A stretch of 36,110 nucleotides of DNA from Sulfurovum sp. (GTDB lineage Bacteria; Campylobacterota; Campylobacteria; Campylobacterales; Sulfurovaceae). The DNA lies in contig DYPM01000001.1 in NCBI GenBank assembly GCA_020719895.1, positions 1 to 36,110 on the forward strand, in the 5' to 3' direction. The translations under genes and the position numbers were made by a program. Positions 1-8,765 of the stretch are shown piece by piece. Under the pieces are notes generated by a model that was not told the DNA's origin, made no database searches, and saw only the letters and a list, made by a program, of their open reading frames with translations. Position 1 is the first letter of the stretch; every line of letters starts with the position of its first letter.

Positions 1-42
1 GATGCCAAATCAAGTTTGGCATGACGGTTTTTAGAGATTCCC
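1..42. repeat. Dispersed palindromic repeat, copy C (right part only)
   Basis: These 42 bases differ from the right end of the copy at 33116-33157 by one base. They contain the inner hairpin GCCAAA-TCAAG-TTTGGC, then ATGACGG and the terminal arm ending in CCC at 42. The left part lies outside the window. A broken antitoxin-like reading frame begins directly after it. Confidence 0.85.
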
Positions 43-43
43 T

Positions 44-160
44 ATTACTATTCCAAATTATCTATTGGAAAAAATTGATGCTTATGCTAAAAATCACAAT
101 ATTACGAGGAGTGCTTTTATTCAATAAGCCTCAAAACAACTTTTGCAAATTAAATCTTAA
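44..160 (+). pseudogene. Remnant of a ribbon-helix-helix (HicB/CopG-like) antitoxin
   Basis: Reading 44-160 in frame gives ITIPNYLLEKIDAYAKNHNI, then TRSAFIQ, a TAA at 125-127, then ASKQLLQIKS and a second TAA. This pattern of beta strand, helix IDAYAKNHN, turn TRSAFI and final helix is typical of the C-terminal DNA-binding part of HicB-like and CopG-like antitoxins. In such proteins the residue at the internal stop is commonly Glu, so a GAA-to-TAA change is likely. The 5' part is missing because the frame starts immediately after the dispersed repeat at 1-42. No toxin gene is seen next to it inside the window. The gene is almost certainly dead; the family call rests on motif likeness only. 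Confidence 0.6.
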
Positions 161-197
161 ATCTAATCCAACACACAGTTCATTTGCAACTTTTTTA

Positions 198-869
198 TCA
201 AGAAACCACAAAATACTCCCAAGGTTTTTGCCATTTTTCGATTTGAGCATGTGCTTGAGATGTCATAAAACGTTCACCATCATTGGGCGAAAAAACAAAA
301 GAGAAGAGTTCGCCACCCCATACAAATCGTAACGCATACGCATGGAGATATCCTCTTTGTTCAATATTTGCTTCTTCTATCGTGGCATAACGATGATCTC
401 CTGCTATCGGAGAGCCTTGACTTTTGAGTGCGACGCGGATTTGATGAGTTTTGCCTGTGTGTGGTTTTATAAGAAATATACGCTCATGGACACGAAGAGA
501 AGTAGAAACAAACTGTGTAATCGCTGGATTATTCATCGTAGAGAGAAGTTTGTAACTTCCACGTCGAGATTTTGCCATATCTCCTTTGATCCATCCTTGT
601 TTCTTTTTGGGTTTACGCAAACTAATAGCAAGATAGTACTTCTCTATCTTTCTATCAGAAAACATTTCCGTAAAAATGGATGCACTTTGTGGATCTTTGG
701 CGAAAATCACCAATCCTGAAGTCATTTTGTCAAGGCGATGTACAGGATAGAGTGCGATATTGTATTTTTGAGAGAGTTGCACTACAAATCCCGCCTCTTC
801 TTCGGAGTGGAAACTTACACCTGCTTCTTTTTGTGTAATCAGAAAAAAATCATTTTGATACACTATCAT
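198..869 (-). CDS. RluA-family RNA pseudouridine synthase
   Basis: This 223-residue protein converts uridine to pseudouridine in an RNA, most likely rRNA or tRNA. The catalytic motif HRLDKMTSG lies at residues 44-52 with Asp47 as the expected nucleophile, and the family motif HTGKTHQIRV follows in the C-terminal half. There is no N-terminal S4 RNA-binding domain, so it is a short stand-alone catalytic form like the TIGR01621 or RluA subgroup rather than RluB/RluC/RluD. The target base cannot be read from the sequence. The ATG at 867-869 fits the family start. It lies 66 bases downstream of clpX on the same strand with a hairpin between, so it may be partly independent of the clpX transcript. 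Confidence 0.9.
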   Translation of the reverse strand: MIVYQNDFFLITQKEAGVSFHSEEEAGFVVQLSQKYNIALYPVHRLDKMTSGLVIFAKDPQSASIFTEMFSDRKIEKYYLAISLRKPKKKQGWIKGDMAKSRRGSYKLLSTMNNPAITQFVSTSLRVHERIFLIKPHTGKTHQIRVALKSQGSPIAGDHRYATIEEANIEQRGYLHAYALRFVWGGELFSFVFSPNDGERFMTSQAHAQIEKWQKPWEYFVVS

Positions 870-913
870 TGTTCACTCTTTAATGGAGATAAAAGATTTT
901 TGGAATCTTTTTT

Positions 914-934
914 AAAACCACCTTATAGAGTGGT
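914..934 (-). terminator. Possible terminator after clpX
   Basis: On the minus strand, directly after the clpX stop codon (936-938), ACCAC and GTGGT pair around an 8-base loop (917-921 with 930-934). TTTT and then an A-rich stretch follow. The stem is only 5 bp, so termination may be partial and allow read-through into the pseudouridine synthase gene. Confidence 0.4.
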
Positions 935-935
935 A

Positions 936-2159
936 TTATGCACTTTTTTGTTTGATATGAATTGGCTCAGATTTTTCATTGACCACTTTATCAGTGACTA
1001 TTATCTCGTCTCCACCAAACTCAGGAAGTTCAAACATCGTATCAAGAAGTGTCTCTTCGACAATCGAACGCAATCCTCTTGCTCCTGTTTTTCTATCTAA
1101 TGCTTTTTGAGCAATCGCCTCTAATGCTTCTGTTTCAAATCGCAACTTAACATTATCCAATGCAAAAAGCTTTTGATACTGTTTGATAAGAGCGTTTTTA
1201 GGTTCACTCAAGATACGCACCATATCTTCTTTGCTAATTGGCAAAAGTGTACTAAAAATATGCAATCTTCCAATGAGTTCAGGAATCAAACCAAATGTCA
1301 CAAGATCTTCAGACTCCAACAGATGCAATAGATTTTCTTCCTCTTTTTTGGAGCGTTTCTCCTGTCCAAAACCCAAAGCATTGCTTCCGATACGTCTTTT
1401 GAGAATATCATTAATGCCATCAAACGCACCACCGCAAATAAAAAGAATGTGAGTTGTATCGATTTGGATAAAATCTTGATTGGGGTGTTTGCGTCCACCT
1501 TTTGGTGGGATATTAACTACAGAACCTTCTATAATCTTCAACAAAGCCTGCTGTACGCCCTCGCCTGAAACATCTCTTGTGATAGAGCGATTCTCGCCCA
1601 TTCGAGCGATTTTGTCAATCTCATCGATAAAAACAATTCCCATTTCTGCACGCTTCACATCACCATCAGCTGCCATCAAAAGTTTGGTAAGAATATTTTC
1701 TACATCCTCGCCAACATACCCTGCTTCGGTGAGATTGGTCGCATCGGCAATTGCGATAGGTACATTCAAAAAAGTAGCAATGGTTTGAGCCAAAAGCGTT
1801 TTTCCAGAACCTGTAGGACCTATCAAAAGAACATTGGACTTTGATACTTGCGTAGTATCTTCGATATCTTCGGATTGTTTTAAAATACGTTTGTAATGAT
1901 TATAGACTGCAACTGAAAGTGTCTTTTTAGCACGCCCTTGACCCACTACGTATTCGTTGAGCATCGCAAAAATCTCTTTGGGCGTATAGAGTCTTATCTC
2001 TTCAAATACTTCATCAAAATCCTCTTCTTCATCTTCACCAAAAAGAATGTGATACGCAGAAACAATGCAGTTTGAACAAATATAAACACCACGTTTCTCT
2101 CCTGCTATTAGAGGATTTTCGTCGCTCTCTATTGTTTTACAAAAACTACACTCATTCAT
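936..2159 (-). CDS. clpX: ATP-dependent Clp protease ATP-binding subunit ClpX
   Basis: ClpX is the AAA+ unfoldase that recognises, unfolds and threads substrates into the ClpP peptidase. From the start chosen the protein is 407 residues. It has the N-terminal zinc-binding domain (Cys4, Cys7, Cys28, Cys31), Walker A GPTGSGKT at 114-121, pore loop GYVG at about 147-150, Walker B VFIDEID at about 176-182, and the GARGLRS sensor-2 segment near the C terminus. The frame opens as far upstream as 2216, but the zinc-finger family start MNECSFC at 2159 is preferred; ATG 2165 is an alternative with better spacing to AAGGA. The start overlaps the lpxA stop by 8 bases, which indicates translational coupling in a fabZ-lpxA-clpX run. 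clpP is not in the window. Confidence 0.95.
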   Translation of the reverse strand: MNECSFCKTIESDENPLIAGEKRGVYICSNCIVSAYHILFGEDEEEDFDEVFEEIRLYTPKEIFAMLNEYVVGQGRAKKTLSVAVYNHYKRILKQSEDIEDTTQVSKSNVLLIGPTGSGKTLLAQTIATFLNVPIAIADATNLTEAGYVGEDVENILTKLLMAADGDVKRAEMGIVFIDEIDKIARMGENRSITRDVSGEGVQQALLKIIEGSVVNIPPKGGRKHPNQDFIQIDTTHILFICGGAFDGINDILKRRIGSNALGFGQEKRSKKEEENLLHLLESEDLVTFGLIPELIGRLHIFSTLLPISKEDMVRILSEPKNALIKQYQKLFALDNVKLRFETEALEAIAQKALDRKTGARGLRSIVEETLLDTMFELPEFGGDEIIVTDKVVNEKSEPIHIKQKSA

Positions 2160-2946
2160 CGCCATTATCATTCCTTGCAAATGGTATTCCCCGTGTTGAA
2201 GTACGGATAAATTCACACAACTGCTTCACTTTAGGAGAATCACTCTCTTCTAAAAGTCTTGTTGCGGTTTCTTGGAGCGGTTGCCCTTTTTCAAACAACT
2301 CTTTATAAGCCGCTCTAATAGCATCAATCTCTTCTCGTGAGATATTTCTTCGTAGTCCCGTAAGATTGAGTCCACGAACTTTGGCACGATTCCCTTCTGC
2401 CATACAAAATGGAGGAATATCTTGCGAAAGTGCCGATGCACCCGCGATCGCTGCATAATCTCCGATTTTGACAAACTGATGAATGGGAGTCAATCCACCA
2501 ATAAAAACATAATCACCCAACACAACATGTCCCGCAAGCGTCACACCGTTGGCAAGAATACAATGATCTCCCATTATCACATCATGTCCTAAATGCACAT
2601 ATCCCATCAAAAGGTTGTGATTTCCAACACGCGTGATTGATCCGCCTCCTTCTGTCCCTGGATTGAGAAAGGTAAATTCACGGATTGAGTTGTAATCACC
2701 GATAATCAACTCCACATCTTCGCCTCTAAATTTCAAATCTTGAGGAATCGTACCAATAGCACTATGAGAAAAAATACGATTATGTTTTCCAATCGTTGTT
2801 TTTCCCTCTATCACGGCATGAGATGCGATGGTAGTATTGTCTCCAATAACAACTCGAGACCCAATATAACTAAAAGGTCCAACCGAAACATTTTCACCTA
2901 AAAGAGCACCCTCTTCTATAATCGCTGTCGAATGTATCAATGCCAT
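2152..2946 (-). CDS. lpxA: UDP-N-acetylglucosamine O-acyltransferase LpxA
   Basis: LpxA catalyses the first step of lipid A synthesis, moving a 3-hydroxyacyl chain from acyl-ACP to the 3-OH of UDP-GlcNAc. The 264-residue protein has the imperfect hexapeptide repeats of a left-handed beta helix through about residues 5-190 (for example IGDNTTIASHAVIEG) and a helical C-terminal domain starting with the family segment RGLNLTGLRR. The catalytic His region is visible around MGYVHLGHDVIMGDHC. It lies 9 bases downstream of fabZ, whose product uses the same acyl-ACP pool, and overlaps clpX. Length and motifs are normal for the family. Confidence 0.96.
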   Translation of the reverse strand: MALIHSTAIIEEGALLGENVSVGPFSYIGSRVVIGDNTTIASHAVIEGKTTIGKHNRIFSHSAIGTIPQDLKFRGEDVELIIGDYNSIREFTFLNPGTEGGGSITRVGNHNLLMGYVHLGHDVIMGDHCILANGVTLAGHVVLGDYVFIGGLTPIHQFVKIGDYAAIAGASALSQDIPPFCMAEGNRAKVRGLNLTGLRRNISREEIDAIRAAYKELFEKGQPLQETATRLLEESDSPKVKQLCEFIRTSTRGIPFARNDNGDE

Positions 2947-2955
2947 ATTTTTTTC

Positions 2956-3399
2956 CTACTTTTTTACAATCATGGCTTTAAGTTCAGCTTCTGCCACAAC
3001 TTTATCATCTACATACGCTTTTCCATCAAGTTGCCATATAGCACCTTTGTTTTTAATCACTGAAAGTTTATAGATAAGCTGATCTCCTGGAGTGACTGGA
3101 ATCCTAAATTTGGCTTTATCGATACTAAGAAAGTAAACTACTTTTCCTGCCATATCTTCACCATTTTCTAAGCTTTTGAATGCCAAAACGCCACCTGTTT
3201 GTGCCATTCCCTCAATAATCAATACGCCTGGATAGACAGGATGTCCAGGGAAATGCCCCTGAAACACTGCGTCAGTAATAGAGATATTTTTGAGTCCTTC
3301 GATATATTTGGAAGGCTCCAACTGTATGATTCTATCAACAAGCAATAATGGATATCTATGGGGGAGTATTTTTTCGATTTCTGTTACATTATATAGCAA
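2956..3399 (-). CDS. fabZ: 3-hydroxyacyl-ACP dehydratase FabZ
   Basis: FabZ dehydrates 3-hydroxyacyl-ACP in fatty acid elongation and competes with LpxA for 3-hydroxyacyl-ACP. The 147-residue hot-dog-fold protein carries LPHRYPLLLVDRI near the N terminus and the catalytic segment HFPGHPVYPGVLIIEGMAQ with the active-site His and Glu. The start is a TTG at 3397-3399, chosen because the family N terminus follows at once and an AGAGG sequence lies about 9 bases upstream; no better ATG is present in frame. It is the first gene of the minus-strand run, divergent from the DEAD-box gene at 3544, so the 144-bp gap 3400-3543 should contain promoters for both directions. Confidence 0.95.
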   Translation of the reverse strand: MLYNVTEIEKILPHRYPLLLVDRIIQLEPSKYIEGLKNISITDAVFQGHFPGHPVYPGVLIIEGMAQTGGVLAFKSLENGEDMAGKVVYFLSIDKAKFRIPVTPGDQLIYKLSVIKNKGAIWQLDGKAYVDDKVVAEAELKAMIVKK

Positions 3400-3543
3400 A
3401 AGAAGTGCCTCTCTTCTTCAAAGATTTACTATCATTCTAACGAAGCTTAACTAAAACTTTGGTTTTTGGCTTGAAGTTATTTACCAAACACACTTTAATC
3501 GCAGTGAATTTTTGTTAGAGTACACAAAAAAGTATCCAACATT

Positions 3544-4845
3544 ATGACTTTTCAATCACTTCACATCAAACCTCCCCTACTCCAAACTCTCGAAACACTT
3601 GAGTATCTCACACCAACAATTATTCAACAAAAATTGATTCCTGAGATCTTTTCAGGACATGATATTTTGGCAGGTGCACAAACTGGTACTGGCAAAACAG
3701 CTGGATATGCACTCCCGATTTTACAAGATTTAGCAGGCAAATATGAAGATGGAAAGCACTATCCCAAAGCACTGATTCTCGCTCCTACACGTGAACTTGT
3801 CAAACAGATCAAAGAGAGTTTTTGTAGTTACGGTCAATCTCTCCCACTCTACACTGCTGGACTTTATGGCGGCGTAAAGTTTGAGACTCAAGCTCGCACA
3901 CTTCATCTTGGTGTTGATATTGTCATCTCAACTCCAGGGCGACTGATAGAGCATTTGGGTGCAAAAACACTCTCTTTGGATGCAGTGAAGTTTTTGGTGC
4001 TTGATGAAGCAGATACAATTTTGGATATGGGATTTATCCGCGAAGTGTCTCAAACCCTTCACGCACTTCCACCAAAACGTCAAAACATTCTCATCTCCGC
4101 CACACTCTCCACACCACTCAAACGACTTGCAGAAAAATTGTTGATAAAACCAAAACATATCGAAGTAGATGCGATGGGTACAGTCGCTCAAACTGTCACA
4201 CAATATCTCTATCCAGTCGAAGCTGATAAAAAAATCGAACTTCTCTCGTATCTCATCGGCTCCAAAAATCATCCACAGGCGTTGGTTTTTGTACGCAAAA
4301 AAGTTGAAGCTCAAAATGTCGCTGACGGCTTGAGCGAAGCTGGATTAGAAACATCAGTTATACACGGAGACAAAACATCAGGAGAACGAAACAGAGCAAT
4401 TGAAAAGTTCAAAAAAGGAGAAATTCGTGTTCTGGTCGCTACGGATATTGCCGCACGCGGATTGGATATTCCGACACTTGAGGCTGTGTTTAGTTTTGAT
4501 ATTCCTCATGTGTTACAAGATTATATTCATCGCATTGGACGCACAGGAAGAGCAGGAAGAGCAGGCGAAGCGTTTGTATTGGTCTCTCCCTTGGAGTCAG
4601 TTGCACTCAAAGATCTTGAACGCCTACTTGGCAAAAAAATTCCTCGTGTGGTTTTAGAAGAGTATGCTCCAAAAACACCAGAAGAACCACAAAAACGTAA
4701 ACGTTCTGTGAGTGAAAAAATAGCAGGTGCATTTGGCAAAAAAAGAGAAAAAACTCCCACGACCACCAAAAAACGAAAAACCACCAAACGAGATGGATTT
4801 AAAACACTCGAGAGTAAACCTACTAAAAAGAAGAAAGGGAGATAG
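3544..4845 (+). CDS. DEAD-box ATP-dependent RNA helicase (RhlE-like)
   Basis: A 433-residue RNA helicase that probably remodels rRNA or mRNA structure. Visible motifs in order: Q-motif region near residues 20-30, Walker A AQTGTGKT at 45-52, PTREL at about 81-85, DEAD at 154-157, SAT at 185-187, then ATDIAARGLD and HRIGRTGRAGR in the second RecA domain. The C-terminal tail from about residue 375 is strongly basic (runs of KRK and KKKKGR), as in RhlE proteins, and likely binds RNA without sequence preference. No clear ribosome site precedes the ATG. It converges with the second DEAD-box gene at 4950-6446, with a perfect 12-bp hairpin between the two stop codons. The two are similar in the core but have different tails. 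Confidence 0.93.
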   Translation: MTFQSLHIKPPLLQTLETLEYLTPTIIQQKLIPEIFSGHDILAGAQTGTGKTAGYALPILQDLAGKYEDGKHYPKALILAPTRELVKQIKESFCSYGQSLPLYTAGLYGGVKFETQARTLHLGVDIVISTPGRLIEHLGAKTLSLDAVKFLVLDEADTILDMGFIREVSQTLHALPPKRQNILISATLSTPLKRLAEKLLIKPKHIEVDAMGTVAQTVTQYLYPVEADKKIELLSYLIGSKNHPQALVFVRKKVEAQNVADGLSEAGLETSVIHGDKTSGERNRAIEKFKKGEIRVLVATDIAARGLDIPTLEAVFSFDIPHVLQDYIHRIGRTGRAGRAGEAFVLVSPLESVALKDLERLLGKKIPRVVLEEYAPKTPEEPQKRKRSVSEKIAGAFGKKREKTPTTTKKRKTTKRDGFKTLESKPTKKKKGR

Positions 4846-4896
4846 ACGAGTTTAGAAGTTATTTTTAAAATATTTTCAAAAATAGAATTCTTGAAA

Positions 4897-4945
4897 AAAT
4901 TAGATCAAAAGCGATGACTCTTGTGGCTAATCGCTTTTGATAGAC
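4897..4945. repeat. Small dispersed hairpin repeat, copy 1; likely bidirectional terminator
   Basis: ATCAAAAGCGAT at 4904-4915 pairs perfectly with ATCGCTTTTGAT at 4930-4941 around a 14-base loop containing GACTCTTGTGGCT. It sits between the ends of two convergent genes, where it can end transcription from both sides. Related but decayed sequences occur at 21838-21880 and 28941-28980, all sharing an AATGACTCT or GATGACTCT core. Confidence 0.7.
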
Positions 4946-4949
4946 TTAT

Positions 4950-6446
4950 TTACGCTTTTTTTCCGCCACCGTTACCGTTACGGCTATCTCGACCATTGTG
5001 TTTTGGACGTGATTTAAAGCTTTTTTCTCCTTCTCGACTGCCACTTCGGTTACGGTCATAACTACCACTTCGTCCTCGATTACCACCGCCACCGTTGCCA
5101 CCTCTTTTTTGACGATCTTGACCCTCACGACGCACAAAGTGTTCGATCTCTTCTTGTGTGAGTCCAATCTTCTCTTTGCCACCCACAGAGTTATCGTTCT
5201 CTACCATTGAAGCAAGAAGATGTGCAATAGTCACAATATCAATATCATGTTGTAATGTTTTGACCAAATCAATTGCACTTGGAGTCACTTGAGTTTGAGA
5301 AATTTTGAGTATCAATGCATCGGCTTTTACATTTTGCACCTCTTGTCTTGTTGGAATCACTTGCGATGCCATTGTGGTACCAACATCTTTTTCGATTCGT
5401 TTGATAGCTCTTAACTCTTGAGGAGTGACTAAAGTGATAGCTTCTCCACTTTTTCCTCCTCTTGCAGTACGTCCAATACGGTGTACATAACTCTCTGAAT
5501 CAAAAGGAATGTGATAGTTGAATACATGGCTTACATCATTGACATCCAATCCTCTTGCTGCTACATCTGTCGCAACAAAAATATCTACATTGCCACCTTT
5601 GAAACCACGAATGGTCACTTCGCGTTGTTTCTGCTCCATATCACCATGCAGTCCGCTCACTTTAAAACCTTGAGCAGTGAGGTGAGAAACTAAACGATCT
5701 ACTTCTTTTTTCATACGACAAAAAACGATTGATTTAGAAGGATTTTTAAAGTCTATCAATCGCACCAATGCATCATCACGCTCATGATCATTGACAACAT
5801 AATAGTGCTGACTGATGCGTGTATTGGTAGTCTCTGATTTGGTAATCGAAACGGTTTTTGGATTGTTCAAAATATCTTCGGCAAGTTTACGAATCGCAGG
5901 TGGCATAGTAGCGGAGAACATCAATGTCTGACGATTTTTGGAAATCATCGTAAAGATATTTTTAATCTCATCCAAAAAGCCCATATCAAGCATCTCATCG
6001 GCTTCATCAAGCACAACAAACTTCGGAGCAATCTTGATTGTACCGCTTTTGAGTAGATCTTGCAGTCTTCCTGGTGTAGCAACAATGATAGAAGCCTGCT
6101 CAATACGTTCAATCTGTTTTTTATACGCTGTACCGCCATAAACAGTTGCTGTTTTGAGATTTGAGTTTTTACCAAAACGGTACAACTCATCGCTCACTTG
6201 CATTGCCAACTCTCTTGTTGGTACAATCACAAGTCCCTCAATAGAGCCGTCTGATTTCATCATACTCATGATTGGCAAGCCAAATGCAGCGGTTTTGCCT
6301 GTACCTGTTTGGGCTTGGGCGATAAGGTCGTGTCCTTGAAGTACAAGAGGAATCGCCTCTTGTTGTACTGGACTGGGTTCTGTAAATCCTGCCTCATTGA
6401 TAGCAGATTGAATTTCAGGACTTAATTGTAAATCAATAAATTTCAT
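4950..6446 (-). CDS. DEAD-box ATP-dependent RNA helicase (DeaD/CshA-like)
   Basis: From the start MKFIDLQLS the protein is 498 residues. It shows the Q motif (FTEPSPVQQEAIP), Walker A AQTGTGKT, PTRELA, DEAD followed by EMLDMGF, SAT, ATDVAARGLD and HRIGRTARGG, so it has the full ATPase and helicase core. A linker domain follows and then a Gly/Arg/Ser-rich tail (about the last 60 residues, with GGNGGGGNRGRSGSYDRNR) like RGG RNA-binding tails. Such proteins act in ribosome assembly, mRNA turnover and cold adaptation. The frame opens upstream with a TTG at 6479, but the ATG at 6444-6446 matches the family N terminus. No strong ribosome site is seen. A ~260-bp non-coding stretch lies upstream (6447-6705). 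Confidence 0.93.
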   Translation of the reverse strand: MKFIDLQLSPEIQSAINEAGFTEPSPVQQEAIPLVLQGHDLIAQAQTGTGKTAAFGLPIMSMMKSDGSIEGLVIVPTRELAMQVSDELYRFGKNSNLKTATVYGGTAYKKQIERIEQASIIVATPGRLQDLLKSGTIKIAPKFVVLDEADEMLDMGFLDEIKNIFTMISKNRQTLMFSATMPPAIRKLAEDILNNPKTVSITKSETTNTRISQHYYVVNDHERDDALVRLIDFKNPSKSIVFCRMKKEVDRLVSHLTAQGFKVSGLHGDMEQKQREVTIRGFKGGNVDIFVATDVAARGLDVNDVSHVFNYHIPFDSESYVHRIGRTARGGKSGEAITLVTPQELRAIKRIEKDVGTTMASQVIPTRQEVQNVKADALILKISQTQVTPSAIDLVKTLQHDIDIVTIAHLLASMVENDNSVGGKEKIGLTQEEIEHFVRREGQDRQKRGGNGGGGNRGRSGSYDRNRSGSREGEKSFKSRPKHNGRDSRNGNGGGKKA

Positions 6447-6705
6447 AATAAATATACTTTGTGTTGGATTTTTCGGCAACTGTTTGTCTTGGATGGCGTA
6501 ATAACATCAAGAGGAATAGATAACCTCGTTGGATGCAGCCGATACCAAACTTAATACTAAGAGAAGGAGTCAAAGAGGTGTGTTTAGTACACTATTGCAT
6601 TCAAGTGCGGAATTATATATAAAATAAGATAAAAAAGAGGTAAAAGGCTATTTTTAATGGCTTTTTGAATACAATAATCCACTTTAATTTGGAGCGTTTC
6701 AAGCA
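6447..6705. other. Divergent intergenic region, no gene seen
   Basis: This gap lies between the divergent helicase and ctpA starts and must hold promoters for both. I see no open frame with family features and no clear structured RNA. The stretch 6615-6650 (AATTATATATAAAATAAG) is very AT-rich and is a plausible promoter zone. The helicase could have a long untranslated leader, as cold-induced helicase genes often do, but nothing in the sequence proves it. Confidence 0.35.
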
Positions 6706-8037
6706 ATGATTCACAAAAGCAAAAAAATTATTACCGCTGGCATCTTCAGTACAATTATCGGTGCATACCTTATGGGTGTATTTGCACACGCTGATACCTC
6801 TTCTACTATTACCGCTAAAGACAAACTTGAATCCTATCTTAAATTCACACAGATTATCAGTCTGATTGAGCAAGAGTATGTTGATGAAGTGAATACCACA
6901 GCTCTTATAGACAAGGCACTGCAAGGGCTTCTTACCAATCTTGATGCTCACTCAAGCTATATGAATCAAGCAGATTACAAAGATTTGAGTGTACAAACCA
7001 AAGGCGAATTTGGTGGTTTGGGAATCTCTATTGGAATGAAAGAGAATGCTCTTACTGTCATTGCTCCGCTTGATGGCACACCAGCTTTCAAAGCAGGAGT
7101 CAAAGCAGGAGATATTATCCTCAAGATTGATGAAAAAGCAACATTAGGGATGAATATCGATGACTCTATCAAACTAATGCGAGGCAAACCTGGTACAAAA
7201 GTCACTCTAACTATCATCAGGGATAATGAAGCCAAACCTCTTATTGTGCCACTCATTAGAGACATTATCGAAATTCAATCAGTCTATGTTCGTACTATAG
7301 AAGATCAACTTCTCTACCTTCATATCACATCGTTTGATCAAAAAGTAACCCAAAAGATTGAAGAAGCTCTCAAGGAACACCCAAAAACCAAAGGGATTAT
7401 TCTTGACTTACGAAACAATCCTGGAGGTCTTCTAGATCAAGCCGTTGATTTGGTAGATCTTTTTGTCTCCAAAGGTGTCATTGTCTCTCAAAAAGGACGC
7501 GTCGAGGAAGAAACGATCGAATACAGAGCAACTTCAAAAAATGACATCAAAACGCCAATAGTGGTCATCATCAATGCTGGTTCAGCTTCGGCTTCTGAGA
7601 TTGTCTCGGGTGCATTACAAGATCTTAAACGTGCTGTTATCGTAGGTGAAAAAAGTTTCGGTAAAGGTTCTGTACAAGTGGTAATTCCCATCAATCAACA
7701 ACAAACAGAAGCACTCAAACTCACCGTTGCACGCTACTATCTTCCAAGTGGCAGAACAATTCAAGCCGAAGGTGTAACGCCTGATATTACAGTACACAGT
7801 GGTGCGATAGAGTACAATAATGATCCCGCACTGCTCAAGGAAGAGTCACTTCAAAAACACCTCAAACAAGAACTCAAAAAAATCAACATTACCTCAAAAA
7901 AAGAGAAAGAAAACAACACCACCACAGATGACGAAAACAGTACTATTATCACCGAAACGCAACTCTACAAAGATGCTCAACTCAAAAGTGCCGTAGATAT
8001 TCTCAAAGCGTTAATTATTACCAAAGGAACAAAATAA
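6706..8037 (+). CDS. S41-family C-terminal processing peptidase (CtpA/Prc type)
   Basis: A 443-residue periplasmic serine protease that trims or degrades envelope proteins. Residues about 8-29 form a signal or anchor segment ending in FAHA. A PDZ domain occupies roughly 98-175 (GEFGGLGISIG, then GVKAGDIILKID). The peptidase domain contains LDLRNNPGG at about 234-242, GSASASE at 292-298 and GEKSFGKGSVQ at 314-324; by comparison with CtpB the Ser295/Lys320 pair should be catalytic. The C-terminal tail is rich in Lys, Asn and Thr. A GGAG lies about 12 bases before the ATG. Its stop overlaps the purC start (TAATG), so it heads a plus-strand run with the purine genes. In Campylobacterota this protease often sits near purC. 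Confidence 0.93.
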   Translation: MIHKSKKIITAGIFSTIIGAYLMGVFAHADTSSTITAKDKLESYLKFTQIISLIEQEYVDEVNTTALIDKALQGLLTNLDAHSSYMNQADYKDLSVQTKGEFGGLGISIGMKENALTVIAPLDGTPAFKAGVKAGDIILKIDEKATLGMNIDDSIKLMRGKPGTKVTLTIIRDNEAKPLIVPLIRDIIEIQSVYVRTIEDQLLYLHITSFDQKVTQKIEEALKEHPKTKGIILDLRNNPGGLLDQAVDLVDLFVSKGVIVSQKGRVEEETIEYRATSKNDIKTPIVVIINAGSASASEIVSGALQDLKRAVIVGEKSFGKGSVQVVIPINQQQTEALKLTVARYYLPSGRTIQAEGVTPDITVHSGAIEYNNDPALLKEESLQKHLKQELKKINITSKKEKENNTTTDDENSTIITETQLYKDAQLKSAVDILKALIITKGTK

Positions 8038-8765
8038 TGCAAAAAACAGTGCTTCTTTATGAAGGAAAAGCCAAAAAAATTTGGGAAACAGAAGATCAAA
8101 ACTTTCTTATTTCTGAATTCAAAGACTCTCTCACTGCTTTTAATGGAGAAATGAAATCCAACGAAGAGGGGAAAGGTGCTCTCAATAATGCAATCTCTAC
8201 AGAACTCTTCAAGTATCTCAACCAAAAAGGAATTCCAACCCATTATGTCGATATGGTTGATGCCAATCATATGCTTCACAAAAGAGCCCAAGTGATTCGT
8301 ATTGAAGTGATCGTTCGTAATATCGCGACAGGAAGTTTGACTCGCAATTTGGGAATTCCCGAAAAAACAGTACTTCCTTTTGCTCTTGTAGAGTTTGACT
8401 ACAAAAATGATGAACTTGGAGACCCTAAACTCAACGACCAACACTGTTTGATTCTTAATCTTGTCAAAAGTGCTGATGAGTTGGAGTATATTCGCTATAT
8501 GGCACGACGTATAAATACCATTTTGAGTGCATTTTATGCCGAGCTTGATATTATGCTTGTGGATTTCAAATTGGAGTTTGGTAGAGACAAAGATGAAAAT
8601 ATCATTCTTATTGATGAACTTAGCCCTGATAATTTTAGATTATGGGACTCTAAAACATTGGAAAAATTAGATAAAGATCGCTTTAGACAAGGTTTAGGCG
8701 GTCTAACCGAAGCTTACCGACAAGTACTTGAGAGAATTCAAAATAGATTTCTTTCAGAACTCTAA
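8037..8765 (+). CDS. purC: SAICAR synthase PurC
   Basis: PurC (phosphoribosylaminoimidazole-succinocarboxamide synthase) joins aspartate to CAIR using ATP in de novo purine synthesis. The 242-residue protein begins LLYEGKAKKIW, the nucleotide-binding start of the family, and contains IEVIVRNIATGSL and LIDELSPDNFRLWD, which are signature segments. Length is normal for the bacterial monofunctional enzyme. It overlaps the upstream protease gene by one base. After its stop comes a 164-base structured gap (8766-8929) before purS, which is unusual in an otherwise tightly packed run. Confidence 0.97.
   Translation: MQKTVLLYEGKAKKIWETEDQNFLISEFKDSLTAFNGEMKSNEEGKGALNNAISTELFKYLNQKGIPTHYVDMVDANHMLHKRAQVIRIEVIVRNIATGSLTRNLGIPEKTVLPFALVEFDYKNDELGDPKLNDQHCLILNLVKSADELEYIRYMARRINTILSAFYAELDIMLVDFKLEFGRDKDENIILIDELSPDNFRLWDSKTLEKLDKDRFRQGLGGLTEAYRQVLERIQNRFLSEL

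Noticed and set aside
2160..2216. 19-residue N-terminal extension of ClpX
   Set aside because: It lies in the lpxA 3' end and precedes the conserved zinc-finger start; family proteins begin at MNE-like sequence.
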